A stretch of DNA of 64,000 nt from Pseudomonas kermanshahensis (GTDB lineage Bacteria; Pseudomonadota; Gammaproteobacteria; Pseudomonadales; Pseudomonadaceae): positions 2,232,001 to 2,296,000 of the forward strand of contig NZ_JABWRY020000001.1 in assembly GCF_014269205.2 (NCBI RefSeq), given 5' to 3'. The translations under genes and the position numbers were made by a program. This document shows, piece by piece, positions 17,132 through 25,742 of this stretch. A model generated the notes under the pieces. The model was not told the origin of the DNA, did no database searches, and saw only the letters and a program-made list of their open reading frames with translations. Positions within the stretch are counted from its first letter, which is position 1. Each line of letters begins with the position of its first letter.

Positions 17132-18139
17132 TCACTCGCCCAGCCGTTGCTCGCGTGACGGCGGGTAGCCGAAGTACGCCGCATAGCACTTGCTGAAGTG
17201 CGACACCGACACGAATCCGCAGGCCACTGCCACTTCCATCACCGACAGGTCGGAATACTGCAGCAGCCGGCGGCTTTTGGTGATGCGCAATTCCATGTAG
17301 TAGCGCCGCGGCGAGGTGCCCAGCTGGGCCTGGAACAGGCGGTCGATCTGCCGGCGTGAGCGCCCGCTGTAGGCGGCCAGTTGATCGAGGCTGAGGGTTT
17401 CTTCGAGGTTGTTTTCCATCAGCTCGACGATGGTGCGCATGTGCAGGCTCATGGACTTTTTCGCCCCGGGCCCGACCTGGCGATAGCGCGCGCCGGAGAA
17501 CGACAATATTTCTTCGACGCCTTCGGCCAGGCCATCGCCGTACAGCCTGCGGACCAGGCCGAGCATCAGCTCCATCGCGCCATTGGGGCTGGCGGCGCTG
17601 AGGCGGTCGCGGTCGAGGGTGAAGCTGGCCGGGGTGATGCGGGTTTGCGGGCTGCGTTCAGAGAGGCTGGCGCGTTGCTCGGGGTGGATGCTGCAACCGT
17701 AGTCGTCCAGCACGCCTGCGCGGCCCAGGAACCAGGCGCCGTTCCACAGGCCGCCCAGGGCCATGCCATGGGCGGCGCAGTCGTCCAGCATGCGGTCGAG
17801 CTCAGGGTACTTGAGCGGGGTGCGCAGGCCACCGCAGATGATCAGCAGGTCGAGTTCCTTGAGCGCTTCGGCGGACAGTTCGCTGGCGACCAGCTCCAGC
17901 CCCAGGTCGCTCAGCACCCGGTCGCCGTCCAGCGACAGTGGGGTGAACTGGAAGCTGTCGGCGCGCAGCAGGTTGGCCGTGACCAGCACATCCATGGCCA
18001 CGGTGAAGCTGGCCATGGAGAAGTGTTCGAGCAATACGAAGTCGACCCGATAGGGCGCTTGGGCATTTCCGGTGGTGGACTTTAGCCTCAGCATGTTGCT
18101 GGTGCTGGTCTTCTTGCTGAACTGGCGTGGGGTGGGCAC
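17132..18139 (-). CDS. GlxA-type AraC-family regulator with DJ-1/PfpI domain
   Basis: The protein has an N-terminal DJ-1/PfpI-like (class I amidotransferase fold) sensor domain (YRVDFVLLEHFSMASFTVAMDVL through LLIICGGLRTPL and GGLWNGAWFLGRAGVLDDY). A C-terminal AraC HTH pair follows (LAAYSGRSRRQIDRLFQAQLGTSPRRYYMELR). This group includes regulators of arginine, betaine and carnitine catabolism. Three starts are possible. The GTG at 18139 has a well-placed GCGGAG site and gives 335 aa; a TTG at 18199 and an ATG at 18094 are alternatives. The target is not evident. Confidence 0.85.
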   Translation of the reverse strand: MPTPRQFSKKTSTSNMLRLKSTTGNAQAPYRVDFVLLEHFSMASFTVAMDVLVTANLLRADSFQFTPLSLDGDRVLSDLGLELVASELSAEALKELDLLIICGGLRTPLKYPELDRMLDDCAAHGMALGGLWNGAWFLGRAGVLDDYGCSIHPEQRASLSERSPQTRITPASFTLDRDRLSAASPNGAMELMLGLVRRLYGDGLAEGVEEILSFSGARYRQVGPGAKKSMSLHMRTIVELMENNLEETLSLDQLAAYSGRSRRQIDRLFQAQLGTSPRRYYMELRITKSRRLLQYSDLSVMEVAVACGFVSVSHFSKCYAAYFGYPPSREQRLGE

Positions 18140-18277
18140 TCTGGACTCCGCTTCCTGGCTGGCCAGGCGGAGTGTGGCGGGTGGCCGGGGGAAAGACAAT
18201 CTCTTGGGTGGGCCTGTCGTATTTCAGGTCGTGTTAAGGCAATCTGCCAGGTGACTCTACGATTGAGGATGCCGTTG

Positions 18278-18748
18278 ATGAAATATGCCGTTACCCTGTT
18301 GCTCAGCCTGTTGCCGTTGCTGGCCAATGCCTTGGAACCGGGCGAAAAGCTTGCCCCGTGGACGCTGCTCGACCAGCACGACCAAGCGTACAGCCTCGAT
18401 GCCGGCACGCATATTCTGCTGGTAGCGCGGGACATGGACGGTGCCAAGTTGGTGAAGGCGGCACTGGCCGAGCAGCCCAAGGGCTATTTGGAAGCCCGCG
18501 ATGCGGTCTTCGTTGCCGACATCCAGCGCATGCCGGCGCTGATCAGCAAGTTGTTCGCGATCCCCGCCATGCGCGATTACAACTATCGGGTGCTGCTCGA
18601 CCGTGAAGGAAGGGTGGCCAGTCGCTATCCGGGGCAGGAGGGCCAGGTGCAGTGGTTGCAACTGGAGCACGGTGCGTTGGTGAGCCAGCGGGCGTTTGCC
18701 GATGCGGTGGCGTTGAAGGCAGCGCTGGAGCAGGCAGCGCGTCACTGA
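18278..18748 (+). CDS. Conserved exported protein, DUF4174-like/thioredoxin-like
   Basis: The 156-aa product has a signal peptide (MKYAVTLLLSLLPLLANA) and a mature part that reads like a redox-inactive thioredoxin-type fold (LAPWTLLDQHDQAYSLDAGTHILLVARDMDGAKLV, later YNYRVLLDREGRVASRYPGQEG). No CxxC pair is present, so it is unlikely to be a thiol oxidoreductase. The start at 18278 is chosen because a GAGG site is 9 bases upstream and the signal peptide then begins with MK. Pseudomonad homologues are often labelled as dehydrogenase fragments, which the sequence does not support. Confidence 0.65.
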   Translation: MKYAVTLLLSLLPLLANALEPGEKLAPWTLLDQHDQAYSLDAGTHILLVARDMDGAKLVKAALAEQPKGYLEARDAVFVADIQRMPALISKLFAIPAMRDYNYRVLLDREGRVASRYPGQEGQVQWLQLEHGALVSQRAFADAVALKAALEQAARH

Positions 18749-18846
18749 GGTTGACCGGATATAGCGCCCTGACACCAGGTAAATCAATCTGAACCCTCAG
18801 CATTCACTGCAACCCAACCCATTACATGCCAAATGGGAGAGTGCTC

Positions 18847-19059
18847 ATGGAAATCGGAACGATCTGGATCATCATCGCGGCCTTTGTGATCCTGCTGGAA
18901 ATCTGGGCCATCTGGCACATCATCGGCAGTGACCGCCGCGCAGAACGCAAGATGCTGTGGGTCGTCTTCGTGGTCTATGCGCCGTTCCCCGGCCTGTTGT
19001 TCTGGGCGTGGCGCGGGCCGCGAGCGGTGAAGGGCAGGGCAGTGCTGCAAGAAAAGTGA
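18847..19059 (+). CDS. Small membrane protein with PLDc_N-type domain
   Basis: This 70-aa protein has two membrane segments (TIWIIIAAFVILLEIWAIWHII and MLWVVFVVYAPFPGLLFWAW). Between them is the SDRRAERKMLW linker, and the end is RGPR, which is the PLDc_N (phospholipase D-nuclease N-terminal) pattern. That pattern occurs alone in many small envelope proteins of unknown function. GGGAGAG six bases before the ATG at 18847 fixes the start. A hairpin follows the stop. Confidence 0.75.
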   Translation: MEIGTIWIIIAAFVILLEIWAIWHIIGSDRRAERKMLWVVFVVYAPFPGLLFWAWRGPRAVKGRAVLQEK

Positions 19060-19068
19060 TGGCCATGG

Positions 19069-19092
19069 CACCAGGCGCGGGGGCGCCTGGTG
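19069..19092. terminator. Bidirectional hairpin between convergent small genes
   Basis: CACCAGGCGC and GCGCCTGGTG form a perfect 10-bp stem with a GGGG loop. It lies between two convergent stops. There is no strong T run, so termination strength is uncertain. Confidence 0.6.
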
Positions 19093-19109
19093 CGGTCACT
19101 GCTCGCGGC

Positions 19110-19427
19110 TCAGGGCACGATGCTGAAGTAAATGGCCTGGCCCAGGCCGTCGACCATCAGGCTGCCGTGAAACTTCACCCGCGACACCACACGCAGGCTT
19201 TTGAGCTCTTCGTGTATGCGGCCGCGAATCTGCTTTTCGGCTTCATCGACACGGGCTGCCGTGGTGCCTTGGTAAAGCTGGACCACGCCTAGCAGGGTGG
19301 TTTCGATGTGGTCCACGGTGTCCCAGCCGATGTTGCGCAAGTGCAGCCGGGCGCGGGCGGCCTCGTCGTCATCGCCGTCATGCCGTGGGTTAATGGTGTA
19401 GGCAAGTTGAAAGTGGTGCTTGGTCAT
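19110..19427 (-). CDS. Conserved hypothetical protein (105 aa)
   Basis: I do not recognise a named family. The start MTKHHFQLAYTI follows an AAGGAAA site. The protein is soluble and mixed alpha/beta, with a charged stretch (RHDGDDDEAARARLHLRNIGWDTVDHIETTL) and a helical middle (AARVDEAEKQIRGRIHEELKSL). It has no signal peptide or membrane segment. It is convergent with the PLDc_N-type gene and divergent from the Rid-family gene. Confidence 0.65.
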   Translation of the reverse strand: MTKHHFQLAYTINPRHDGDDDEAARARLHLRNIGWDTVDHIETTLLGVVQLYQGTTAARVDEAEKQIRGRIHEELKSLRVVSRVKFHGSLMVDGLGQAIYFSIVP

Positions 19428-19601
19428 TGTCGCTTTCCTTGTTGCGGGCAGGCCTCCGTGCCGGGTTTTGCACTCTAGCGGCAGGCAGACGCCGCTGAAA
19501 ACACACACGTGGTTCAACACGCTGACCGCGTCATGTGAAAAGTCCTACAGCGCTTGACCTCAAGCTAACTCGAGGTCTGATACTCGGCGGCACTTTTCTC
19601 C

Positions 19602-20027
19602 GTGCGAGTATTCACCGTGTCCCGTTCAGCACCTTTCCAGCTGTCCAACCCTGCAGGGCTGTATGACCCCAGTGACAATGCCTATTCCCATGTCGCAGAA
19701 GTGCCTGCCGGCAGCCGTTTGCTGTATATCGCCGGCCAGGGCGGCGAGGACGCCAACGGGCATCTGTCGCCGGCATTCGCCGACCAGGCCCGACAGGCCC
19801 TGGCCAACCTCGAAACGGCCCTGGCCTCCAAAGGCGCCAGCCTGGCACAGGTGTTCAAGCTGACCTTGCTGATCGTCGATCACAGCGAGGCGCGTCTGCA
19901 GCAATGGGTGGCCGAGGCTGACAGGGCCTGGGGCCCGCTCATGAAACCGACCTGCACACTGATACCCGTGCCTCGGCTAGCGCTGGGCGGCATGCTGGTG
20001 GAGATCGACGCGGTGGCAGCGCTGTAG
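19602..20027 (+). CDS. Rid-family (YjgF/UK114) protein
   Basis: Rid proteins are small trimeric enamine/imine deaminases or relatives. The 141-aa protein has family motifs: RLLYIAGQGGEDANGHL, QARQALANLETALASKGASLAQVFKLTLLIVDH and PTCTLIPVPRLALGGMLVEIDAVA. The arginine that binds substrate in true RidA (in the ...PARS... segment) is represented here by PRLALGG, so canonical 2-aminoacrylate deaminase activity is doubtful. The start may be GTG 19602 or GTG 19617; no ribosome site decides. The role is unknown. Confidence 0.8.
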   Translation: MRVFTVSRSAPFQLSNPAGLYDPSDNAYSHVAEVPAGSRLLYIAGQGGEDANGHLSPAFADQARQALANLETALASKGASLAQVFKLTLLIVDHSEARLQQWVAEADRAWGPLMKPTCTLIPVPRLALGGMLVEIDAVAAL

Positions 20028-20127
20028 CGGCTGCCGCTCGGGGGTGGCGCCAGGGAAACACTCTGTTGTATATCGGTAGCTGCAGGGCCGATATAACAAC
20101 AATAACCCTCTCAGAGGTGACCCCACC

Positions 20128-20999
20128 ATGAGCACCGGCACCACCACGCTTACCGACCGCAAGGCCAGGGCCTGGCTCTGGCCCGCACTGTTCAGCCTGG
20201 TGGCCTTCGCCGCCAATTCGGTGTTTTGCCGGTTGGCACTGCGGGACGGGGCTATCGACCCCGCATCGTTCACGGTGGTGCGGCTGGCCAGTGGTGCGCT
20301 GTTCCTCTTGCTGCTGATACGGCTACGCAAGCCCGCAGTCCCCCAGGGCGGCAGTTGGAGAGGCGGCCTGGCGCTGTTCCTTTATGCATTTCTGTTTTCT
20401 GCGGCGTACCTGCAACTGGGCGCTGGCGCAGGTGCGTTGCTGTTGTTCGGCGCCGTGCAGATCACCATGTTTGGTTTTGCCGCGTACAAAGGCGAGCGCA
20501 TCACCCGCGGATGCTGCTGGGCATGCTGATCGCCTTTGCTGGCCTGCTGGTGCTGTTGTTGCCCGGTGCAGAGGCGCCACCCTTGACCAGCGCCTTGTTG
20601 ATGGCCGCCTCGGGCGTGGCGTGGGGCGTGTATTCGCTGTTAGGCAAAGGCTCACCCAGGCCGTTGGCGGATACCGTCGGCAATTTTGCCCGCAGCCTGC
20701 CATGCCTGGTGCTGCTGGCACCCGTGCTGTGGGTCGGTGGCGGCACGCAGTTGACCGCCCCCGGTTTACTGTATGCGCTTGCCTCGGGCGTGCTGGCCTC
20801 GGGGGCGGGTTATGCCGTGTGGTATGGCGTGGTCAGGCAGGTCAGCGCACAACAGGCGGCAACGATGCAGCTCAGTGTGCCGGTGATTGCCGCAGTGGGC
20901 GGGGTTTGCCTGATTGGTGAGCCGCTGTCGTTGCGCTTGCTAGTGGCGTGTGTCGTGGTGCTGGGCGGTATCGCGCTGGCGCTGGCACCGCGCCGTTAA
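20128..20999 (+). pseudogene. EamA/DMT-family transporter, split by a one-base frameshift
   Basis: Reading begins at ATG 20128 (MSTGTTTLTDRKARAWLWPALFS) and runs through GERITR. It then goes out of frame at about 20509-20510 and stops at 20529. The second half continues in the next frame (MLLGMLIAFAGLLVLLLPG) to 20999, giving the usual ten-helix protein of about 290 aa if one G is restored in CGCGG. Both halves match EamA repeats. Either the base is lost in the genome, which makes this a recent pseudogene, or it is a sequence error. The 3' end overlaps the convergent porin gene by three bases. Confidence 0.85.
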
Positions 21000-21715
21000 A
21001 AGAAGCTGCGCTGCGCCTTGAGCGTGACGACGCTTTCGCAATACGTGTTGATCCCCGAATACGCATCACAACCGCCGCCACTGAGGTTGGAGTTGCTGTA
21101 GATCAGGTTCAGGTCAATGCCCAGCCAAGGCCGCGACACTTCCAGCGACCAGTCGGAAAAGGCATTCACCTGGCTGCCATCGCCAATGGTGAACGGCGTG
21201 CCCAAGCGGTGATGGGCGAGTTTGACGGTGAGGTCGACGTCGAACAGCGGCAATTGGCCGAAGTCGGCAAAGAGGGTGCCGGTGCGGTTGTCGGGGTTGT
21301 CGCGCAGCGCCCCGCCAAAGCGGCTGCCCAGCACCGACACGCCGCCGTACAGCGCGTAACTGTCGGGGCCCGCGACAGTGGGCTGGCTGTAATGAATCAA
21401 ACCCACCTCGTAACCGAGGCTGCTGTCGAAGTGGTGCTTGTAGCCCAGGTAGCTGTCCAACCGCAGGGTGGAGTTTGGGGTGACGCCCATGCTCGGGGCG
21501 TATTGGCCCAGGTACCAGCCACTGCGGTGGCTGAGGTCGAGGCCACCATGGAATGCGCCGATGGCGCTGGGCGAAATCAGCCCTTGGGCCATGCTGCGGG
21601 AGGGTGTGGTGCCTAGCGTGAAGTCGATGTCGCCCAGTTCGCGTTTCATTTGCTGGGCCAGCAGCAGGGGGCTGAAGAGCAGTGCAGCACTCAGCAACAG
21701 AAGGGGCCTGGTCAT
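20996..21715 (-). CDS. TorF-family putative outer-membrane porin
   Basis: The 239-aa protein has a signal peptide (MTRPLLLLSAALLFSPLLLA) and alternating beta-strand sequence ending in an aromatic residue (TLKAQRSFF), as outer-membrane barrels do. Motifs include MAQGLISPSAIGAFHGGLDLSHRSGWYLGQYA and LRLDSYLGYKHHF, which fit the TorF/gcw_chp family. C-terminal cysteines (GGGCDAYSGINTYC) are probably a disulfide. Substrate is unknown. Its 3' end overlaps the frameshifted EamA gene. Confidence 0.8.
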   Translation of the reverse strand: MTRPLLLLSAALLFSPLLLAQQMKRELGDIDFTLGTTPSRSMAQGLISPSAIGAFHGGLDLSHRSGWYLGQYAPSMGVTPNSTLRLDSYLGYKHHFDSSLGYEVGLIHYSQPTVAGPDSYALYGGVSVLGSRFGGALRDNPDNRTGTLFADFGQLPLFDVDLTVKLAHHRLGTPFTIGDGSQVNAFSDWSLEVSRPWLGIDLNLIYSNSNLSGGGCDAYSGINTYCESVVTLKAQRSFF

Positions 21716-21796
21716 GGTCTCCGTCCTGGAAGGCTTGCGGTTGAGCGGTAAAGGATACCTGCGCAGGCGGGAGGAGGGAACCGTTGGCTATGCCCT

Positions 21797-22048
21797 TCAG
21801 CCTTTGGTCGAAGGGTCAGCGTCGGCGGCTTCAGTGACCACAGGCAGGTCGTTGGCACGCTGGATCACCCGCCGTTGCTGTTCATAGTCGTCCAGCGACA
21901 GGCCACGGCGTTGCAAGGCTTCCAGTTGCAGTTGGCGGGTTTCTTCGGCGCTGTACGGGCGCAGTTCGGGGTGGCTGGCACAGCCGGCCAACAGGGCGAT
22001 GGCGGTAGCGGCCAGGGCAGTGAGCGAGAGGCGGGCCAGGGTATTCAT
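21797..22048 (-). CDS. Small lipoprotein
   Basis: The product is 83 aa with a lipobox: MNTLARLSLTALAATAIALLAGC, cleaved before C23. The mature part is short and charged (SHPELRPYSAEETRQLQLEALQRRGLSLDDYEQQRRVIQRA). A CGGAGC ribosome site precedes ATG 22048. No function is known. Confidence 0.75.
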   Translation of the reverse strand: MNTLARLSLTALAATAIALLAGCASHPELRPYSAEETRQLQLEALQRRGLSLDDYEQQRRVIQRANDLPVVTEAADADPSTKG

Positions 22049-22252
22049 CGGGTAGCTCCGGGGTGCGGGGATTCGCCAAGTTCGAATCAATGGCGCTAGG
22101 TTATTGGGCCGGGCCGATCAGTAGAAATTGCCTCGTTCGATAGTCACTATCGATACAACCATCAGTGCGAAAAGTTAGCGCCCTCTCTGCTGGTCAAACG
22201 GATTGCCATTGCTACCCTTAACCCACGCGGTCTGACCTCTTAGGGATTAGCG

Positions 22253-23719
22253 ATGCGCATGCCATTGATTGCCGTCCTTTCGGCGGTGCTGTGCCTGAGC
22301 GCTGCACCTGGCCGGGTGCTGGCAGAAGAGGTACCCGCGCCGGACCCGGCCCCGCAAGCCGACACGCTCGCGGCCAAAGAGGCGGTGTTCACCCAGGAGC
22401 AACTGGACCAGATGCTCGCACCCATCGCGCTGTACCCCGACGCGTTGCTGGCCCAGGTGCTGATGGCCGCCACCTACCCGGGGCAGGTGAGTGAAGCCGT
22501 GACCTGGTCCAAGGCCAACCCCAAGGCTTCTGGCGACGATGCGGTCAAGCAAGTGGCGAAACAGCCGTGGGACCCGAGCGTGCAGGCGCTGGTGGCCTTC
22601 CCGCAGTTGCTGGCGACCCTGGGCCAGGACCCCGTGTGGGTACAACGCCTGGGCGACGCCTTCCTCGCGCAACCCGACGATGTCATGGCCGGCGTGCAGC
22701 GCTTGCGTCATCAAGCGCAGGCGGCCGGCAACCTGCAGAGCAACCAGTACCAGAATGTGACCGTGCAGGCGGCTCCGGCGGCAGCGCCGGCTTCCAGCGG
22801 TGGTAGCAGCAAGCAGGCGGCCCCGGCCAGCAGCCCGCCCACCACCATCATTATCGAGCCGGCCGACCCGCAAGTGGTGTACGTGCCCAGCTACAACCCC
22901 ACCACCACCTACGGCACCTGGGCTTACCCGGCCTCGCCGCCGGTGTACTACCCGCCACCGCCGATGTACTACGCCGGTTCTGCGCTGGTGGCGGGCCTGG
23001 CCTTCGGTACGGGCGTGGCGATTGTCAGTTCGCTGTGGGGCGACTGTGACTGGGGCAACAATGACATCGACATCGACGTCAACCGCTACAACAACATCAA
23101 CGGCAACAACCGCATCACCAACAACCAGAACAAATGGCAGCACAACGCCGCGAACCGCGAGGGTGTGCCTTACCGCGATGCCCGCAGCCGCCAGCAATAT
23201 GGTCGCCAGCTGGACGGTGCTACCCAGCGTACCGCGTTCCGTGGCGACGACGCCCAGCGTGCCCAGGCACGCAACAACGCCAGGGCTTCAATGGACCGGG
23301 CTGGCATCGAGCGGCCGGCCACCAGCAACCGCCAGGCCCGCCAGCAGGTGCGCGAGGCGCAGGCGGGCAATTCGGTCGGCAATCGCATGCAATCGCGTAA
23401 CGACGCGGCACGGCCAGCCGACCGCCGACAGGACACACGTAATACCCAAGGCCGGCAGCAGAACAACCAGGTGAACTCACGCAGACAAGGTGAAGGCCAG
23501 GCGCGGCCAGGGGCGCAGAACCGCCCCGCCAATACCGCAGGCCGGGCGCGTAACAATGCCTTCGATGGCGTGCGCTCGCCGTCGCGCACCAGCGCGCAGG
23601 CCAGCCGCGGCCGCACCAGCCAGTCGTTCGCCCAGCGGCCGAACGCATCGCGTGCCGCCGGGCACCCGATCTCCCGGCCCAGTGCGCCTGCACGCCGCGG
23701 GGGAGGTGGCCGTCGATGA
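22253..23719 (+). CDS. DUF3300 exported protein with long basic low-complexity tail
   Basis: The 488-aa protein has a signal peptide (MRMPLIAVLSAVLCLSAAPGRVLA) and a DUF3300 domain at about residues 45-270 (LDQMLAPIALYPDALLAQVLMAATYPGQV, later PADPQVVYVPSYNPTTTYGTW). A Pro/Tyr-rich strip and one hydrophobic stretch (AGSALVAGLAFGTGVAIVSSLW) come next. The C-terminal ~220 residues are rich in Asn, Arg, Gln and Ala. The basic tail could bind cell-wall polymer, DNA or RNA. ATGA overlap with the next gene shows coupling to the DUF2950 protein. Function is unknown. Confidence 0.85.
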   Translation: MRMPLIAVLSAVLCLSAAPGRVLAEEVPAPDPAPQADTLAAKEAVFTQEQLDQMLAPIALYPDALLAQVLMAATYPGQVSEAVTWSKANPKASGDDAVKQVAKQPWDPSVQALVAFPQLLATLGQDPVWVQRLGDAFLAQPDDVMAGVQRLRHQAQAAGNLQSNQYQNVTVQAAPAAAPASSGGSSKQAAPASSPPTTIIIEPADPQVVYVPSYNPTTTYGTWAYPASPPVYYPPPPMYYAGSALVAGLAFGTGVAIVSSLWGDCDWGNNDIDIDVNRYNNINGNNRITNNQNKWQHNAANREGVPYRDARSRQQYGRQLDGATQRTAFRGDDAQRAQARNNARASMDRAGIERPATSNRQARQQVREAQAGNSVGNRMQSRNDAARPADRRQDTRNTQGRQQNNQVNSRRQGEGQARPGAQNRPANTAGRARNNAFDGVRSPSRTSAQASRGRTSQSFAQRPNASRAAGHPISRPSAPARRGGGGRR

Positions 23720-24609
23720 ACCGTCCATTACTCGGGGCATTGCTGCTCACTGCAGGCCTGGCCTGGTCATCCCTGGCCGCAGCGCAAGACGCTTTTCCGA
23801 CACCGGAGAAGGCCGTGGAGGCCTTCGTCGCGGCGCTGGGCCAAGAGAAGGCGGATGAAGCCCGCCTGGCCCAACTGCTGGGCGATGACTGGCGTACCTA
23901 CATCCCGCGTGGGGGTGTGCAACGCAGCGATGTGGACACGTTCCTGGAGCAGTATCGCGTGCAGCACAGCATCGACATGACGGCCCAAGGCAAGGCCATA
24001 CTGGCGGTGGGCAGTGATCACTGGACGTTGCCTATACCCCTGAGCAAAAGCAGCCAGGGCTGGCGCTTCGACCTCAAGGCCGGCAGTGCCGAAATCCGCG
24101 CCCGGCGCATTGGCCGCAACGAACTGGGCGCCGTGCAGTCGATGCTGGCGTACCACGACGCGCAGATGGACTACGCCTCACAAGACCGCAACGGTAATGG
24201 TGCGCTGCAATACGCGCAGAAGATTTTCAGCGAGCCTGGCAAGCATGACGGCCTGTACTGGGACGATGAAGGTGATGGGCAGGTCAGCCCGCTGGGGCCG
24301 CTGTTCGGCCAGGATGTGGTGGGTGACGACTGGTATGGCTACCACTTCCGCATCCTCGGTGCGCAAGGCCCGTCGGCTCCCGGTGGCGCTTACAGCTACC
24401 TGATTGGCAACCAGATGAGCCGCGGCTTTGCCCTGATCGCCTGGCCAGCGAAGTATGACGACACAGGGGTGATGAGCTTCATGATCAGCCATGACGGCCA
24501 GGTCTTCGAGAAAGACCTCGGGCCACACGGGGACAGGCTGGCCAAGGAGATGAAACGCTTCGACCCGGATGACAGCTGGAAAGAGGTCGATACCACGGCG
24601 ATCGAGTGA
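23716..24609 (+). CDS. DUF2950 exported protein
   Basis: The 297-aa protein has a signal peptide (MNRPLLGALLLTAGLAWSSLAAA) and a DUF2950 domain over nearly the whole mature part (AFPTPEKAVEAFVAAL, LLGDDWRTYIP, NELGAVQSMLAYHDAQMDYASQDRNG, GYHFRILGAQG). The start overlaps the stop of the DUF3300 gene (ATGA). The two families occur side by side in many proteobacteria and probably act together in the envelope, but no activity is established. A weak GGCGCA/TGCGCC hairpin follows at 24614-24629. Confidence 0.85.
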   Translation: MNRPLLGALLLTAGLAWSSLAAAQDAFPTPEKAVEAFVAALGQEKADEARLAQLLGDDWRTYIPRGGVQRSDVDTFLEQYRVQHSIDMTAQGKAILAVGSDHWTLPIPLSKSSQGWRFDLKAGSAEIRARRIGRNELGAVQSMLAYHDAQMDYASQDRNGNGALQYAQKIFSEPGKHDGLYWDDEGDGQVSPLGPLFGQDVVGDDWYGYHFRILGAQGPSAPGGAYSYLIGNQMSRGFALIAWPAKYDDTGVMSFMISHDGQVFEKDLGPHGDRLAKEMKRFDPDDSWKEVDTTAIE

Positions 24610-24636
24610 GCACGGCGCATCCCTGCGCCGCCGCCT

Positions 24637-25593
24637 TCAGTGCGCGCGCGCCGCGCGCACCTCGCGGGCGGTACACCCATAGCGCTGGCGAAAGGCCCGG
24701 GTGAACTGCGCCTGGTCGGCAAAACCCCAGCGAAACGCCAGTTGGCCGATAGACAGATGGCAGTGCGGGTCGCACAGCTGGCGATGCACTGCCTCCAGGC
24801 GCTGTTGGCGCACCCATTCGCCCAGGGTATAGGGCGTGATCGAGAACAGCTTGTGCAGGTAGCGCAATGACAGGCCGCAGGCCGTGGCGACGGCTTGCGG
24901 TGACAGGTCGGGGTCGCCGAGGTTTTGCAGCACGTAGTGCTCGACACGGGTCAGGTGCAGCGTGCTGAGGTTGGAGCCTTCACTGCCCAGCACCCGTTCG
25001 TCCTGCTGCAAGGCCAGCAGCAGGGTCGCACTGGCCTGCTCCAGCAGCAGGTGGCGGGCGGCTGCGGGGCTGGCGTCGAAGTGGCGCGCGCAGAGGTCCA
25101 GTTGCTCGACAAAGATGCGCCCAAGGCCTTGGCTGGCGTCGAAGCAGTGGCGGGTGTAGCGCTTGTGCCCGAGCAAGTTGGCCTTGAGCGCGCGTTCAGG
25201 CAGCTTCAGCACCCACAGGTCGTTTTCGGCCCGGTAATGGAAACGGTAAGGCGCGTCGCCGCGCTCGACGATGAAACCGCCTGGGCGGCAGCTCAATGGA
25301 TGGCCATCCTGCTCGAAGTGCACCTCGCTGCGGCTGGGCACGGTGACCAGGTAGAACGCGTCAGTGTCCTGGCCGATGTGCGCCTTGCTGCGGGAATAGC
25401 CAAGCTGGCTGGAGCGCAGGCGTGACAGGCTCAGCGGCGTGCTGGGGGTGCTCCAGCGCTGCAGGTGGCCATTGAAGGGTTGCTCGGCGGCAAATTCCAA
25501 GCTCAAGGGGAAGTAGGTGTCGCTGATGGCTTCGGCCCAGCGCGCCTGGCGTTCGGGTTGCGGCCAGCCATGGGTCGACAGTTCTGTGGGCAT
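24637..25593 (-). CDS. AraC-family transcriptional regulator
   Basis: The 318-aa protein starts at MPTELSTHGWPQPE behind an AAGGA site. An N-terminal AraC_binding_2-type sensor domain (HLQRWSTPSTPLSLSRLRSSQLGYSRSK, later GFIVERGDAPYRFHY) is followed by a C-terminal HTH pair (AVATACGLSLRYLHKLFSITPYTLGEWVRQQRLEA and AFRWGFADQAQFTRAFRQRYG). It lies downstream of the hyuB-hyuA operon on the same strand but after that operon's terminator. It is a plausible activator of hyuBA. Confidence 0.87.
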   Translation of the reverse strand: MPTELSTHGWPQPERQARWAEAISDTYFPLSLEFAAEQPFNGHLQRWSTPSTPLSLSRLRSSQLGYSRSKAHIGQDTDAFYLVTVPSRSEVHFEQDGHPLSCRPGGFIVERGDAPYRFHYRAENDLWVLKLPERALKANLLGHKRYTRHCFDASQGLGRIFVEQLDLCARHFDASPAAARHLLLEQASATLLLALQQDERVLGSEGSNLSTLHLTRVEHYVLQNLGDPDLSPQAVATACGLSLRYLHKLFSITPYTLGEWVRQQRLEAVHRQLCDPHCHLSIGQLAFRWGFADQAQFTRAFRQRYGCTAREVRAARAH

Positions 25594-25672
25594 GGGTTGT
25601 CCTTTTTCAAAGAGGGCAGCATTGAAAAAAGGAACTGCAGGCAAGCTACTCAAGCAGCTCTTGTTATTGTGC

Positions 25673-25703
25673 AAAAACGCCCGGCAGCGCAACGCTGCCG
25701 GGC
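25673..25703 (-). terminator. Rho-independent terminator of the hyuB-hyuA operon
   Basis: GCCCGGCAGCG and CGCTGCCGGGC form an 11-bp stem with a CAA loop (25679-25703). On the minus strand it is followed by GTTTTTG. It lies 40 bases past the hyuA stop and separates the operon from the araC-type gene. Confidence 0.85.
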
Positions 25704-25742
25704 GGGTGTCACGCCCATGATCGGCGCGTGCCGACCCTTTGA

